Source: Pseudomonadota bacterium (GTDB lineage: Bacteria; Pseudomonadota; Gammaproteobacteria; Burkholderiales; Ferrovaceae). From it: 46,185 bases of DNA. The stretch is taken from assembly GCA_021805445.1 (NCBI GenBank), contig JAJZFH010000002.1:5994-52178 (forward strand), read 5' to 3'. Positions 28,492 through 39,392 of the stretch are shown piece by piece. Position numbers and translations under genes: made by a program. Below the pieces are notes generated by a model. It had not been told where the DNA came from, did not search any database, and saw only the letters and a list, made by a program, of their open reading frames with translations. Positions within the stretch are counted from its first letter, which is position 1, and each line of letters starts with the position of its first letter.

Positions 28492-28782
28492 ATGAAAATT
28501 CGTCCCTTGCATGACCGTGTGATTGTCAAACGCCTTGAAGAAGAACGCAAGACCGCCTCTGGCATCGTCATCCCGGATTCCGCCGCAGAAAAGCCGGATC
28601 AAGGTGAAGTATTGGCCGTGGGCAAAGGCAAGATTCTGGAAGATGGTACCTTGCGCGCCCTCGAACTCAAAGTGGGCGACCGTGTCCTGTTTGGTAAATA
28701 CTCGGGCCAGGCCGTCAAGGTAGACGGCGAGGAACTGCTGGTCATGCGTGAAGAAGATGTCATGGGTGTCGTCGAGGCCTAA
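28492..28782 (+). CDS. groES: Co-chaperonin GroES
   Basis: 96 residues from the ATG at 28492, with GGAG about 8 bases upstream. Starts [14 protein letters not shown] and has the mobile loop [20 protein letters not shown]. It caps the GroEL ring. Controlled by the CIRCE/heat-shock promoter immediately upstream and followed by groEL after 69 bases. Confidence 0.98.
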   Translation: MKIRPLHDRVIVKRLEEERKTASGIVIPDSAAEKPDQGEVLAVGKGKILEDGTLRALELKVGDRVLFGKYSGQAVKVDGEELLVMREEDVMGVVEA

Positions 28783-30495
<1,713 letters not shown>

Positions 30496-30540
30496 TTTCC
30501 CTGTCGTTCCCTCTGGTGTTTCATCCCGGAGTGTTGCGCC

Positions 30541-30575
30541 AAACCCCCTTCAGACCTGGTCTGAAGGGGGTTTTT
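30541..30575 (+). terminator. Rho-independent terminator of groESL
   Basis: A perfect 16-base inverted repeat, left arm 30541-30556 and right arm 30558-30573, GC-rich with a CCCCC/GGGGG stem, running straight into a run of five T (30571-30575). Lies 46 bases after the groEL stop. Confidence 0.93.
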
Positions 30576-30654
30576 CTTGGAAATTTCCCTCTCATGAAGG
30601 GTACGAAGTCTGTCTGCTTTATAATGGGACGATTACCTTCTGTTTGAGCCTTCG

Positions 30655-32061
30655 ATGACATCTTCCGATACTCCGCCGCAAAAATCCTGGTCCGGACGTT
30701 TCAGTGTCCCCGTCGCCGAAACCGTCAAGCGTTACACGGCCTCGGTGCTTTTCGACAAGCGTCTGGCGACCTATGATATTCAGGGTTCTTTGGCTCATGC
30801 CCAGATGTTGTGCGAGGTCGGCATCCTGACGAAAAACGATTTTTCTGCCATCCAGCAGGGTTTGGCGGTAATTCGCCAGGAAGTGGAACAGGATCGGTTT
30901 CCATGGACTTTGGACGATGAGGATGTTCACCTCAATATCGAAAAACGACTCACCCAACTGGTGGGAGATGCGGGTAAGCGCCTTCATACCGGGCGCTCGC
31001 GCAACGATCAAGTGGCCACCGATATCCGTCTCTATCTGCGAGCCGCCATCGATCAGCACCAGATCCAACTGCGCGCCCTTCAGTGTGCCCTGATCTGTCT
31101 GGCCGAAGGGCATGTGGACACGCTCATGCCCGGGTTTACGCATTTGCAGGTGGCACAACCGGTTTCCTTTGCCCACCATCTGCTGGCCTATGTGGAAATG
31201 CTGGGGCGGGATCGCCAACGTCTGGCAGACTGCCGCCAACGAGTCAACCAACTTCCCCTGGGTGCCGCAGCCCTGGCGGGGACCAGTTATCCCATCCGAC
31301 GCGAACGGGTCGCCGAGTTACTGGGATTCGAAGGTCTCTGTCGCAACTCTCTGGATGCCGTTTCCGACCGCGACTTCGCCATCGAATATTGTGCCGCAGC
31401 TTCCTTGCTGATGGTCCATCTGTCCCGTCTGTCCGAAGAACTGGTCCTGTGGATGAGCCCGCGCTTCAATTTCGTCCGGATCGGCGACGCCTTCTGTACG
31501 GGCTCCTCGATCATGCCCCAGAAACGCAACCCTGACGTGCCTGAACTGGTGCGCGGCAAATCCGGACGCGTCATCGGACATCTCATGGGATTGCTGGTGC
31601 TCATGAAGGGACAACCTCTGGCTTACAACAAGGACAATCAAGAAGATAAGGAGCCACTCTTCGATACGGTGGAAACGCTGTCTCAAACCCTGGTCATCTA
31701 TGCTGAAATGATGGGCGATGTGCAGGTCAATGAAGCCACCTTGCGTCAGGCAGCGCAGGAAGGATTTTCCACTGCCACCGATCTGGCCGATTATCTGGTC
31801 AAAAAAGGAACCCCCTTTCGGGATGCCCACGAAATTGTGGCGCGTGCCGTACGCCATGCAGAATCCGAAGACTGCGATCTGGCTGATCTGCCCCTGGCCA
31901 CGCTCCAAACCTTTTCTTCCATCATCGAGTCCGATGTCCATGAAGTGCTGACTTTGGAAGGTTCGGTCGCCAGTCGCGACATTCCCGGCGGAACGGCACC
32001 TATCCGGGTCCGTTCCGCCCTTCAGGAAGCACGGCAGCGCTGGGACCATGCGGGTGAGTGA
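30655..32061 (+). CDS. argH: Argininosuccinate lyase
   Basis: 468 residues. Splits argininosuccinate into arginine and fumarate. Landmarks are WSGRF near the N-terminus, [21 protein letters not shown] and the fumarase/lyase signature [12 protein letters not shown] with the catalytic serine. The 3' end overlaps the lptM region by a few codons depending on its start, and lysA follows. Confidence 0.97.
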   Translation: MTSSDTPPQKSWSGRFSVPVAETVKRYTASVLFDKRLATYDIQGSLAHAQMLCEVGILTKNDFSAIQQGLAVIRQEVEQDRFPWTLDDEDVHLNIEKRLTQLVGDAGKRLHTGRSRNDQVATDIRLYLRAAIDQHQIQLRALQCALICLAEGHVDTLMPGFTHLQVAQPVSFAHHLLAYVEMLGRDRQRLADCRQRVNQLPLGAAALAGTSYPIRRERVAELLGFEGLCRNSLDAVSDRDFAIEYCAAASLLMVHLSRLSEELVLWMSPRFNFVRIGDAFCTGSSIMPQKRNPDVPELVRGKSGRVIGHLMGLLVLMKGQPLAYNKDNQEDKEPLFDTVETLSQTLVIYAEMMGDVQVNEATLRQAAQEGFSTATDLADYLVKKGTPFRDAHEIVARAVRHAESEDCDLADLPLATLQTFSSIIESDVHEVLTLEGSVASRDIPGGTAPIRVRSALQEARQRWDHAGE

Positions 32062-32083
32062 CTTCCATCCTCACGCAAGGGGA

Positions 32084-32296
32084 ATGCGTTCAGGGTTCTG
32101 GACGTTGTGCGGTCTGCTGTGCCTGTCCCTGTCGGGCTGTGGACTTAAAGGGGGACTCTTTCTGCCTCCCGGACAAACGCCGGTTTCAGCCACCGTGCCA
32201 GCGCCAACTCCGGAACCCGCGAGCCCTTCTCCGGCTCCTTCAGGAACTTCGCCCTCTTCTTCCCCCAATCCTGCCCCCCCTCAAACTTCTCCTTGA
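32084..32296 (+). CDS. lptM: LptM (YifL)-type small lipoprotein
   Basis: About 70 residues from the ATG at 32084, chosen over the ATG at 32048 because AAGGGG lies directly before it and the signal peptide then has normal length. The lipobox LSGC places the lipidated Cys at residue 19, followed by GLKGGLFLPP, the conserved LptM N-terminal motif that contacts the LptD/LptE translocon. The remainder is a Pro/Ser/Ala-rich tail. Position directly upstream of lysA matches the yifL location in many proteobacteria. Confidence 0.85.
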   Translation: MRSGFWTLCGLLCLSLSGCGLKGGLFLPPGQTPVSATVPAPTPEPASPSPAPSGTSPSSSPNPAPPQTSP

Positions 32297-32307
32297 CGCA
32301 GACTGCC

Positions 32308-33570
32308 ATGTCCCGACCTCTCACCGTTTTTGGCCCATACCGTGCGCCCACCGATGGCACCCTGATGCTGGAGTCGGTTTCATTGAACGAGGTTGCCGAA
32401 CGCTACGGGACCCCTTGCTATGTGTATTCCCAATCCGTCCTGCTCCAGTCTTATCAGGAGTACCGGGATGCCTTTCAATCCTTTGATACCCTCGTCTGCT
32501 ACGCTGTCAAGGCCAATGCCAATCTGTCTCTTCTCCGCCTCCTCGCCGCGCAGGGTGCCGGTTTCGACATCGTGTCCGGAGGCGAATTATTCCGGGTGTT
32601 GCAAGCCGGTGGAGACCCGCGCCGCATCGTATTTTCAGGGGTCGCCAAGTCTCGACGGGAGATCGATGAAGCATTGAAGGCCGGGATCCTCTGTTTCAAC
32701 GTGGAATCCGCCGCCGAACTCCAGCGACTGTCCGAACGCGCTACCCGGTTGGCGGTGACTGCACCCGTCTCGTTGAGGGTCAATCCGGAGGTCGATGCAC
32801 GAACCCACCCTTACATCGCCACCGGATTGCGTACCAGCAAATTCGGTGTGCCTGCAACCGATGCGCTGGCCCTCTATCGGGAGGCGAAGAAACTTCCTCA
32901 TCTGAAAATCGTCGGCATCGACTGTCATATCGGATCCCAGATCACCACACTGGAACCTTTTCTTGAAGCCACCGATAAAATTCTCGATCTCGTACGCCAA
33001 CTCGCCGAGGAAGATATTCATTTGGAACACATCGATCTTGGTGGCGGCGTAGGCATTTGTTACCGGGATGAAAACCCTCTCTCCCTATCCGACTACGCGG
33101 CCGCATTGAAACCGCGTTTCAGTCGGTTCCGGGGACGCCTGCTCTTTGAGCCCGGACGACGCATCGTCGGCAATGCCGGTCTACTCCTGACGCGCGTGGA
33201 GTACCTGAAAAGCATTCCGGAACGTCAATTGGTGATCGTCGATGCCGGCATGAACGATCTGATGCGTCCCTCCCTCTATCAGGCCTGGCATGAAATCGTT
33301 CCCGTCGATGCGCCTCGAAAAACGGAACAAAAAGTGGATATCGTAGGTCCCGTCTGCGAATCCACCGATGTGCTGGGCACAGAACGCACACTCGACGTAC
33401 AGGCGGGGGACCTGCTGGCCATTCTTTCCTGTGGCGCCTATGGGGCCTCCATGTCTTCTCGCTACAATGCCCGTCCACTCCTCCCCGAGATACTGGTCAA
33501 TGGATCCCTGACCACAGTGATCCGCCGTCGGGAAACCTACGCAGACTTGATCCAGCATGAATTGCCCTGA
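32308..33570 (+). CDS. lysA: Diaminopimelate decarboxylase
   Basis: 420 residues from the ATG at 32308; a TTG five codons upstream would overlap lptM and is less likely. PLP-dependent fold III enzyme making lysine from meso-diaminopimelate. The PLP lysine is Lys68 in CYAVKAN; HIGSQI, LGGGVG, EPGR and the CESTD catalytic cysteine region are all present. Forms an argH-lptM-lysA cluster with short or overlapping junctions. Confidence 0.97.
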   Translation: MSRPLTVFGPYRAPTDGTLMLESVSLNEVAERYGTPCYVYSQSVLLQSYQEYRDAFQSFDTLVCYAVKANANLSLLRLLAAQGAGFDIVSGGELFRVLQAGGDPRRIVFSGVAKSRREIDEALKAGILCFNVESAAELQRLSERATRLAVTAPVSLRVNPEVDARTHPYIATGLRTSKFGVPATDALALYREAKKLPHLKIVGIDCHIGSQITTLEPFLEATDKILDLVRQLAEEDIHLEHIDLGGGVGICYRDENPLSLSDYAAALKPRFSRFRGRLLFEPGRRIVGNAGLLLTRVEYLKSIPERQLVIVDAGMNDLMRPSLYQAWHEIVPVDAPRKTEQKVDIVGPVCESTDVLGTERTLDVQAGDLLAILSCGAYGASMSSRYNARPLLPEILVNGSLTTVIRRRETYADLIQHELP

Positions 33571-33654
33571 GTCACGCCCCTCCTTATCCGCCTCTATACG
33601 AAAGGAAGAATTCGGCCTACAATGACCCCCATACTTCTTGTGCAGGGGTTCGCC

Positions 33655-34329
33655 ATGGTCGCCGCAAAGAAATCCTCATCCACTCTGCAGTCCCCCGAGT
33701 CCGAAGTCCTTTTGGAACTCGAAAAGAGTAAGAAAAAAGCCGCGAAAAAGGAAAAATCCCAGGGCGGTCCAGAAATCGGGAAAGAGAAAAAAGGTAAAAA
33801 AGTCAAAAAAGCGGAAAAGAAATCCGGCAAGAAAATCAAGAAGGCTGAGAAAAAAGCGCGCAAGGCCGCACAGGAACTCGGAGATGTCACGGCCGTAGTC
33901 ACTCTGGTCGATACCGTCTCCGAGGAATTCACCCCTGCCGAAGTCACGGCTCCCGCCAAGCCCTCTCCTTCCCCCCGGAAGAAGAAATCCGCAGAGGCCC
34001 CCAGCCCTTCTGCCGCAAAACCCCGCCGCCGCAAGGAAATGCCTTCACTCTCCGAAAATAGTGTCGCCCCCCCCGCCAAGCGCGCTCGGCGGGTTGCGGC
34101 CCCCGTGGAAGTTGCCACGCCACCGCTGGCCGAGCGCAAGACGCGCCGAACTTCTGTCAAAAAAACTCCTTCCGTCCCACCGGTCCCTGCTGCCACGCGC
34201 AGAAAACGCGCTGCGCCCGCGCAACCGCCCATTGTTTCTCCAGACACCACCGCCGTGTCTTCTCCCAAAGCGCCTCGTCGCCCTCGTACCCCTAAAACCC
34301 TTCCTCCCCTGATCAAACCCATGACTTGA
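33655..34329 (+). CDS. Lys/Ala/Pro-rich basic protein (histone H1-like)
   Basis: About 224 residues from the ATG at 33655 (AGGGG upstream); an ATG 11 codons earlier is possible. The N-terminal third is dominated by KKAEKK-type repeats, the rest by Pro, Ala, Arg and Ser with RRPR/KKTP clusters. There is no recognisable folded domain. The composition resembles the H1-like or AlgP-type basic proteins of proteobacteria, which bind DNA, but the role here is inference from composition only. Alone between lysA and the convergent mtgA. Confidence 0.65.
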   Translation: MVAAKKSSSTLQSPESEVLLELEKSKKKAAKKEKSQGGPEIGKEKKGKKVKKAEKKSGKKIKKAEKKARKAAQELGDVTAVVTLVDTVSEEFTPAEVTAPAKPSPSPRKKKSAEAPSPSAAKPRRRKEMPSLSENSVAPPAKRARRVAAPVEVATPPLAERKTRRTSVKKTPSVPPVPAATRRKRAAPAQPPIVSPDTTAVSSPKAPRRPRTPKTLPPLIKPMT

Positions 34330-34349
34330 GAGGAGGAAGACCGCTGCGC

Positions 34350-35078
34350 CTAATCGGGAATCGCCACCTGACTTCTGCGGTTCTCGATCCGGTCGGTCTT
34401 GTCCTGTAAACGAAGGCTATTGCCATGACCCTCATAGAAGCGCGGACGAGAGATCATGGAAGCCAGGCGCGCGGACTGCGCGGGCGTCAAATCCCGGACC
34501 GGCTCATGAAAATAGTGCTGGGCGGCAGCGGCACACCCAAAGAGACCCTCTCCCCACTCGATGGTATTGAGATAAACCTCAAGAATGCGACGCTTGCTCC
34601 AGGTCGCTTCAAGCATCACCGTGATCAGCGCTTCCTGGCCCTTGCGCCACAAGCTTCTCTGCTCGGACAAAAACAGGTTCTTGGCCAATTGCTGGGTCAG
34701 GGTGGATCCGCCGGCCACGAACCTGTGATGTTTCAGGTCTCGTTGGTACGCCTGCCGGATGCCTTCCCAATCGAATCCATGATGGGTCATGAAGTGACTG
34801 TCCTCGGCCGCCACCACCGCCTGTTTCAGAGTATTTGGAATTCCCTGATAAGGAACCCAGGGATGGGGGAAGAGAGGGGGGCGCCGTTGGGACTGGAGAG
34901 AGGCGGCGCGCGCACGCATGAATGATGTCTGATCAGGGTTATGGGTCCGCCACCACAAAACCTGTGCAAAAATGAAGGTTTCCCACAGAAAAACCAGCAG
35001 CAGGATCCACTTCATCCCAAGCCAGATCCAGGCCCCAAATCCTTTGCGCCCCGCCAGAAGCGCCCCGTTCAGTGACAT
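34350..35078 (-). CDS. mtgA: Monofunctional peptidoglycan glycosyltransferase
   Basis: 242 residues from the ATG at 35078, overlapping the aroE stop by 10 bases. One N-terminal membrane helix (about 17-40) precedes a GT51 domain with the catalytic Glu92 in AAEDSHFMTHHGFDWEGI and the GGSTLTQQLAKNL motif. It polymerises lipid II into glycan strands and lacks a transpeptidase domain. An in-frame extension upstream lies inside aroE and is probably not translated. Confidence 0.93.
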   Translation of the reverse strand: MSLNGALLAGRKGFGAWIWLGMKWILLLVFLWETFIFAQVLWWRTHNPDQTSFMRARAASLQSQRRPPLFPHPWVPYQGIPNTLKQAVVAAEDSHFMTHHGFDWEGIRQAYQRDLKHHRFVAGGSTLTQQLAKNLFLSEQRSLWRKGQEALITVMLEATWSKRRILEVYLNTIEWGEGLFGCAAAAQHYFHEPVRDLTPAQSARLASMISRPRFYEGHGNSLRLQDKTDRIENRRSQVAIPD

Positions 35079-35899
35079 GCGGCGCGCAGCGCGCGTAATA
35101 CCTCTGCGCCGGGGGGACGTATGCCGCGCCACAAATAGAAGGATTCGGCAGCCTGTTCCACCAGCATCCCCAATCCATCCTCCATCTGGCCTGCTCCTGC
35201 TTGACGGGCCAGTTCCAGAAACGGGGTCGGACCTTTGCCGTAGCCCAGATCATAAGCCAGGGTTCTCTGGTCGAATAATGTCGCCGGGAGGGGAGGCATA
35301 TCGCCTGCCACCGCCGTAGATGTGGCATTGATGACCACTTCATAAGGGTGCTCAGGTATCTCACTCCAGGAAAACGCATGGCAGGGAACTTCATTGGATA
35401 CCGACTCCAATTCGCGGACCAGGGTCTGCGCCCGCATCAAAGTCCGATTGGCGATATCCAGTTGTGCGATCCCCGCCTTCAGCAAGGGCTGCACGATGCC
35501 CCGCGCAGCCCCTCCGGCGCCCAGAACCAGCACCCGTGAACCCGCGAGGGTCACGCCCAGATTCAGCGTCATATCGCGAACCAACCCCTCACCATCCGTA
35601 TTGTCGGCCCAGAGCGTCCCCTCGAGCGTCATCCCCAAGGTGTTGGCCGCACGCGCCACCTGGGCGCGCGGCGATCTCTCCACCGCCAAAGCGAAGGCGC
35701 GCTCCTTGAAGGGCAGGGTCACATTCAAACCCAGCCCTCCCGCCGCAAAGAAGCGGATAACCTCGCTTTCAAAACCCTCCAGCGTTCCTTCGATCCGTTC
35801 ATAACTGAGGGGCTGTCCCGTCAGAAGAGCAAAATGTTGATGAATGGCGGGAGAACGGCTGTGCCGAATCGGGTGTCCGATCACCCCGTAACGATCCAT
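35069..35899 (-). CDS. aroE: Shikimate dehydrogenase
   Basis: 276 residues from the ATG at 35899, which overlaps the stop of the upstream rhodanese gene (TGATG). Reduces 3-dehydroshikimate with NADPH. Substrate site residues are in GHPIRHSRSP (Ser14, Ser16), NVTLPFKE (Lys65) and ADNTDGEG; the nucleotide-binding LGAGGAARG and NRT segments follow. Upstream of mtgA on the minus strand, a common betaproteobacterial neighbour. Confidence 0.96.
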   Translation of the reverse strand: MDRYGVIGHPIRHSRSPAIHQHFALLTGQPLSYERIEGTLEGFESEVIRFFAAGGLGLNVTLPFKERAFALAVERSPRAQVARAANTLGMTLEGTLWADNTDGEGLVRDMTLNLGVTLAGSRVLVLGAGGAARGIVQPLLKAGIAQLDIANRTLMRAQTLVRELESVSNEVPCHAFSWSEIPEHPYEVVINATSTAVAGDMPPLPATLFDQRTLAYDLGYGKGPTPFLELARQAGAGQMEDGLGMLVEQAAESFYLWRGIRPPGAEVLRALRAACH

Positions 35900-36351
35900 C
35901 AACTCTGTTTCCAGGGCAACCCGGCAGCCTGCCACCCATTCAGATGACCGCGATGCCCCTGCGGGTCGCGATCCCCCTCAAAACCCTGAAGGATGTTGTA
36001 GCATCCCGTCCAGCCCACGGAAGTAGCCACCTCCGCCGCCGCGTGGGACCGGGCACCGGAACGGCACAAAAAGAGCACCAGCGCCTCTTCAGGAACCTGT
36101 TCACGCAAAGTATCCAGAAACGATTCGTTGCGCACGCCCATGGGATAAGACTGCCATTCCACATGCACCGCTCCGGGCACGGACCCGACCCAGTCCCACT
36201 CCGCTTGCGTACGAACATCCACCAACACCGCCTGGGCATTCAGATTCAGCAGTTCAAAAGCCTCGGACGGAAGCAGCGCCCCTGCATAGGACAATCCGAT
36301 TTCATGCCCGCGTTGTTGGGCAACTTTCAATAACTCAGCTATTCTGGACAT
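35899..36351 (-). CDS. Single-domain rhodanese-like sulfurtransferase
   Basis: 150 residues from the ATG at 36351 (GAGG about 7 bases upstream). Rhodanese fold with VLVDVRTQAEWDWVGSVPGAVHVEW and active-site loop CRSGARS at 96-102, Cys96 being the persulfide-carrying residue. Such proteins move sulfane sulfur; the physiological partner is unknown. First gene of the rhodanese-aroE-mtgA run. Confidence 0.88.
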   Translation of the reverse strand: MSRIAELLKVAQQRGHEIGLSYAGALLPSEAFELLNLNAQAVLVDVRTQAEWDWVGSVPGAVHVEWQSYPMGVRNESFLDTLREQVPEEALVLFLCRSGARSHAAAEVATSVGWTGCYNILQGFEGDRDPQGHRGHLNGWQAAGLPWKQS

Positions 36352-36465
36352 GGAAAACCTCATCGATGGGTAAGAACGTATTGTATCTAAAGGGCATTGC
36401 AGTTGCAGCCATCACTGAGGATAAAAAAGGATTCGAGTCCCGATTGTAATTCGAAAGGAGACGGT

Positions 36466-36657
36466 GTGGAACCCGAACTTGAGTTGCATTCAATCAAAGA
36501 GACGACTAACATGACCACGTCTACTGGTCACGGAGGGACCGTCATGAATGTCAGTGCCGCCGAGTTGGTGTCCATTGAGTGCGAAGCGCCTACCAGCCTG
36601 TTCGACTACATGAAAAATACCGGTCAGATTCTGGCTTGCCAACCACTCCGAGCTTGA
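36466..36657 (+). CDS. Hypothetical 63-residue protein
   Basis: Open frame starting at GTG 36466 with a good AAAGGAG site five bases upstream. The product (VEPELELHSIKETTN... ending ACQPLRA) has no motif I recognise. Further in-frame ATGs occur at 36511 and 36544. It lies in the 300-base gap between the rhodanese gene and the remnant regulator upstream of cas3. It may be a genuine small gene, a truncated remnant, or chance. Confidence 0.35.
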   Translation: MEPELELHSIKETTNMTTSTGHGGTVMNVSAAELVSIECEAPTSLFDYMKNTGQILACQPLRA

Positions 36658-36672
36658 AATGAGCAAGCCACC

Positions 36673-37043
36673 TTGAGCAAACCCGACGACCTCTACCGGC
36701 TTCACCGCCTGCTCGATGGCCGACGCAGCACCATCAGCCGCCAAACATTGATAGACGAGTTGGAAATTTCCCGCTCCAAACTCACCCGCCTCATCGCCTC
36801 CTCGCCATCCTGCGCTTTACCGCTCACCGAGCCCGCTGGGTTGCCGACGAAACCTGGCACCCCGACCAGCAAAGCCGCTGGGTAGATAATGGTCACTACG
36901 AACTCAGCGTCCCTTATTCCAACGACAAGGAACTCATCATGGACATCCTCAAATACGGCCCGGATGTGGAGGTGATCGCGCCGGATGCGTTGAAAGAATC
37001 CATCAAAATCCAACTCGACCGCGCCAGAAGCCAATATGGATAA
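36673..37043 (+). pseudogene. Remnant of a WYL-family transcriptional regulator
   Basis: The first ~38 codons (frame from TTG 36673) read LSKPDDLYRLHRLLDGRR...QTLIDELEISRSKLTRLI, the N-terminal winged HTH of WYL regulators. From about 36787 the homology continues in another frame: LLAILRFTAHRARWVADETWHPDQ through DILKYGPDVEVIAPDALKESI to a TAA at 37041-37043, the conserved C-terminal (WCX) part. Roughly 170 residues including the WYL domain itself are missing and the junction is frameshifted, so no functional protein is expected. It sits 72 bases before cas3, a usual place for WYL regulators in type I-C loci. Confidence 0.85.
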
Positions 37044-37115
37044 GAGGTTGCAGCATGCTCAGGTTTTGGGCCTGGGTGGGGGTAGAATCTACATCATTCA
37101 CCAGAAAAATTGAAA

Positions 37116-39383
37116 ATGCCAGAGACATTACGACCTATCGCTCACGCAGCCCAGAATCCAGATGGAAGTTGGCGGGATCCGCACGATCTTACTGACCATC
37201 TGATCGGTGTAGCAGCGTTGTCGGCTTGCCATGCCCGGAAATTTGGCGCTGAAGACTGGGCGCATCTTGCGGGATTGTGGCATGACTTGGGCAAGTACCG
37301 CCCGCGCTTCCAGCACTACATTCGCAAAGTCAGCGGTTTCGATGCCGAGGCCCATATCAAGGGCGAGGCAAGCAAAGCCCCGCACTCCACTGCGGGTGCG
37401 ATGTTGGCTTGTGATCGTTTTGGTGCAAAAGGGCGAGTATTGGCCTACCTCATCGCCGGACATCATGCCGGGCTATATGACTGGTCTGGCGGGCTGGATG
37501 CTCGTCTCGACAGCCAAGATAGCCGCGACGAACTTAACGAAGCCCTGGCCGAACATCCTTCTGCGGACATTCTCGATCACGGCACATTTGCCCCTGATCT
37601 GCGCGTCATACCGGGTGGCAAAGAGGGTTTCGCCTTGTGGGTGCGGATATTATTTTCCTGTCTGGTCGATGCCGACTTCCTAGACACTGAAGCCTACATG
37701 GACGCAGGCAAGGCCGAGCAGCGCAGCAACTGGCCTGATGTCCAAACCCTGCTCGAACAATTCGATAGTTTCATGGAGCGCAAAATAGTCGCGGCGGACC
37801 CCACGTCGGTCAATCAGTTGCGCACTGACATTCTGCGACAGTGCCGCGAGAAAGCCCATAAAGCACCTGGCTTGTTCTCGCTCACCGTACCCACCGGTGG
37901 CGGAAAAACGCTTTCCAGCATGGCCTTCGCGCTGGAACACGCAAAGCGCTACAACAAACGCCGCATCATTTATGTCATTCCCTACACCAGCATCATCGAG
38001 CAGACTGCAGACATCTTCCGGGACATTTTTGGTGAGGCGGTGATCGAGCACCACAGCAATGCCGAAGCCGATCCCAACAAAGAAACCAGCAAAAGCCGCC
38101 TCGCCTGCGAAAATTGGGATGTGCCGATTGTCGTCACCACCAATGTTCAGTTTTTCGAGTCGCTGTTTGCCGCCAAAACTTCGCGCTGCCGCAAACTGCA
38201 TAACATCGTCGACTCAGTTGTCGTGCTGGACGAGGCACAACTTCTGCCACCGGAGTTTCTGCAGCCTATTCTTGATATCTTGAACCTGCTGACCCAACAT
38301 TATGGTGTCACCGTGGTACTCTCCACTGCCACGCAACCTGCATTGGCCACCCGCGAATACTTCGATGCACGGAACAACATGCGTGGTTTCGACAACGTAC
38401 GCGAGATCATGAGCAACCCGGATGCGCTCTACCGTGCCCTGGAGCGCGTCAACGTGCGCCTGCCCGCCGACTGGAACGCGCCTGTGAGTTGGGACGCGCT
38501 GGCAAGTGAAATCAGCCAGCATGATTCCGTACTCGCCATCGTCAACCGCCGCAAAGATGCCCGCGAACTTTGGGAGTTGATGCCGGAAGGTACCTTGCAC
38601 CTCTCCGCACTGATGTGCGGCGAACATCGCTCGCAAACCATCCGGAAAATCAAAGCGCGACTCAAGGACGGCATTCCCACTCACGTGGTCAGTACTCAGT
38701 TAGTTGAAGCCGGTGTCGATGTGGATTTCCCTGTTGTCTATCGGGCACTCGCTGGGCTGGACTCCATCGCCCAGGCCGCCGGTCGCTGCAACAGGGAAGG
38801 ACGGTTGACCGAACAAGGTACGCAGGGCGAAGTTGTGGTGTTCGTCCCACCCCAACCCGCGCCACCCGGTCTGTTGCGCAAGGGCGAAGACGCCTGCCGC
38901 AGCGTGCTCCATAGCCACGCTGGCAAGCCGCTGGAGCGAGTCTTGTTTGCCCGCTATTTTGAGAAACTCTATCACACCTGCGATCTAGATGCGCAGAGCA
39001 TTGGTGAATTGCTCAAGGTCGATGAACGAACGCTGGCCATCAACTTCCGCACCGCCGCCGAAAAATTCAAACTCATCCAGGACGAAGACAGCACCCCGAT
39101 TATCGTTCGCTATCACGGTCTGGATGGTCAGGATAAAACCGTGGATGGCCTACTGGGTGCTTTGAGAAGTAAAAGTGATGGCCCTAAACGTGGATTGATG
39201 CGAAAACTCCAGCGTTACACCGTCACCGTCCATAGCCGGGAAGCCATGAAACTGCTGTCACAAGGCGATATAGAGGAAGCCATACCCGGCCTGTACGCCC
39301 AGGTCAGCGATTGGCTCTATCATCCTGACCTCGGGCTCAATCCAGATGGCTTGCCGCCGAAGTTAACAAATTGCATAACATAA
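37116..39383 (+). CDS. cas3: Cas3 helicase-nuclease (type I-C)
   Basis: 755 residues from the ATG at 37116 (TTG two codons earlier also possible). N-terminal HD nuclease with His28, His56-Asp57 in LWHDLGKYRPRF and AGHHAGLYDW; SF2 helicase with Walker A PTGGGKT at 259-265, DEAQ at 372-375, LSTATQPAL and the motif VI region QAAGRCNREG. Cas3 is recruited to Cascade-bound target DNA and degrades it. First gene of the I-C operon; followed after 9 bases by cas5c. No strong ribosome site is visible before the start. Confidence 0.97.
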   Translation: MPETLRPIAHAAQNPDGSWRDPHDLTDHLIGVAALSACHARKFGAEDWAHLAGLWHDLGKYRPRFQHYIRKVSGFDAEAHIKGEASKAPHSTAGAMLACDRFGAKGRVLAYLIAGHHAGLYDWSGGLDARLDSQDSRDELNEALAEHPSADILDHGTFAPDLRVIPGGKEGFALWVRILFSCLVDADFLDTEAYMDAGKAEQRSNWPDVQTLLEQFDSFMERKIVAADPTSVNQLRTDILRQCREKAHKAPGLFSLTVPTGGGKTLSSMAFALEHAKRYNKRRIIYVIPYTSIIEQTADIFRDIFGEAVIEHHSNAEADPNKETSKSRLACENWDVPIVVTTNVQFFESLFAAKTSRCRKLHNIVDSVVVLDEAQLLPPEFLQPILDILNLLTQHYGVTVVLSTATQPALATREYFDARNNMRGFDNVREIMSNPDALYRALERVNVRLPADWNAPVSWDALASEISQHDSVLAIVNRRKDARELWELMPEGTLHLSALMCGEHRSQTIRKIKARLKDGIPTHVVSTQLVEAGVDVDFPVVYRALAGLDSIAQAAGRCNREGRLTEQGTQGEVVVFVPPQPAPPGLLRKGEDACRSVLHSHAGKPLERVLFARYFEKLYHTCDLDAQSIGELLKVDERTLAINFRTAAEKFKLIQDEDSTPIIVRYHGLDGQDKTVDGLLGALRSKSDGPKRGLMRKLQRYTVTVHSREAMKLLSQGDIEEAIPGLYAQVSDWLYHPDLGLNPDGLPPKLTNCIT

Positions 39384-39392
39384 GGGAGAATA

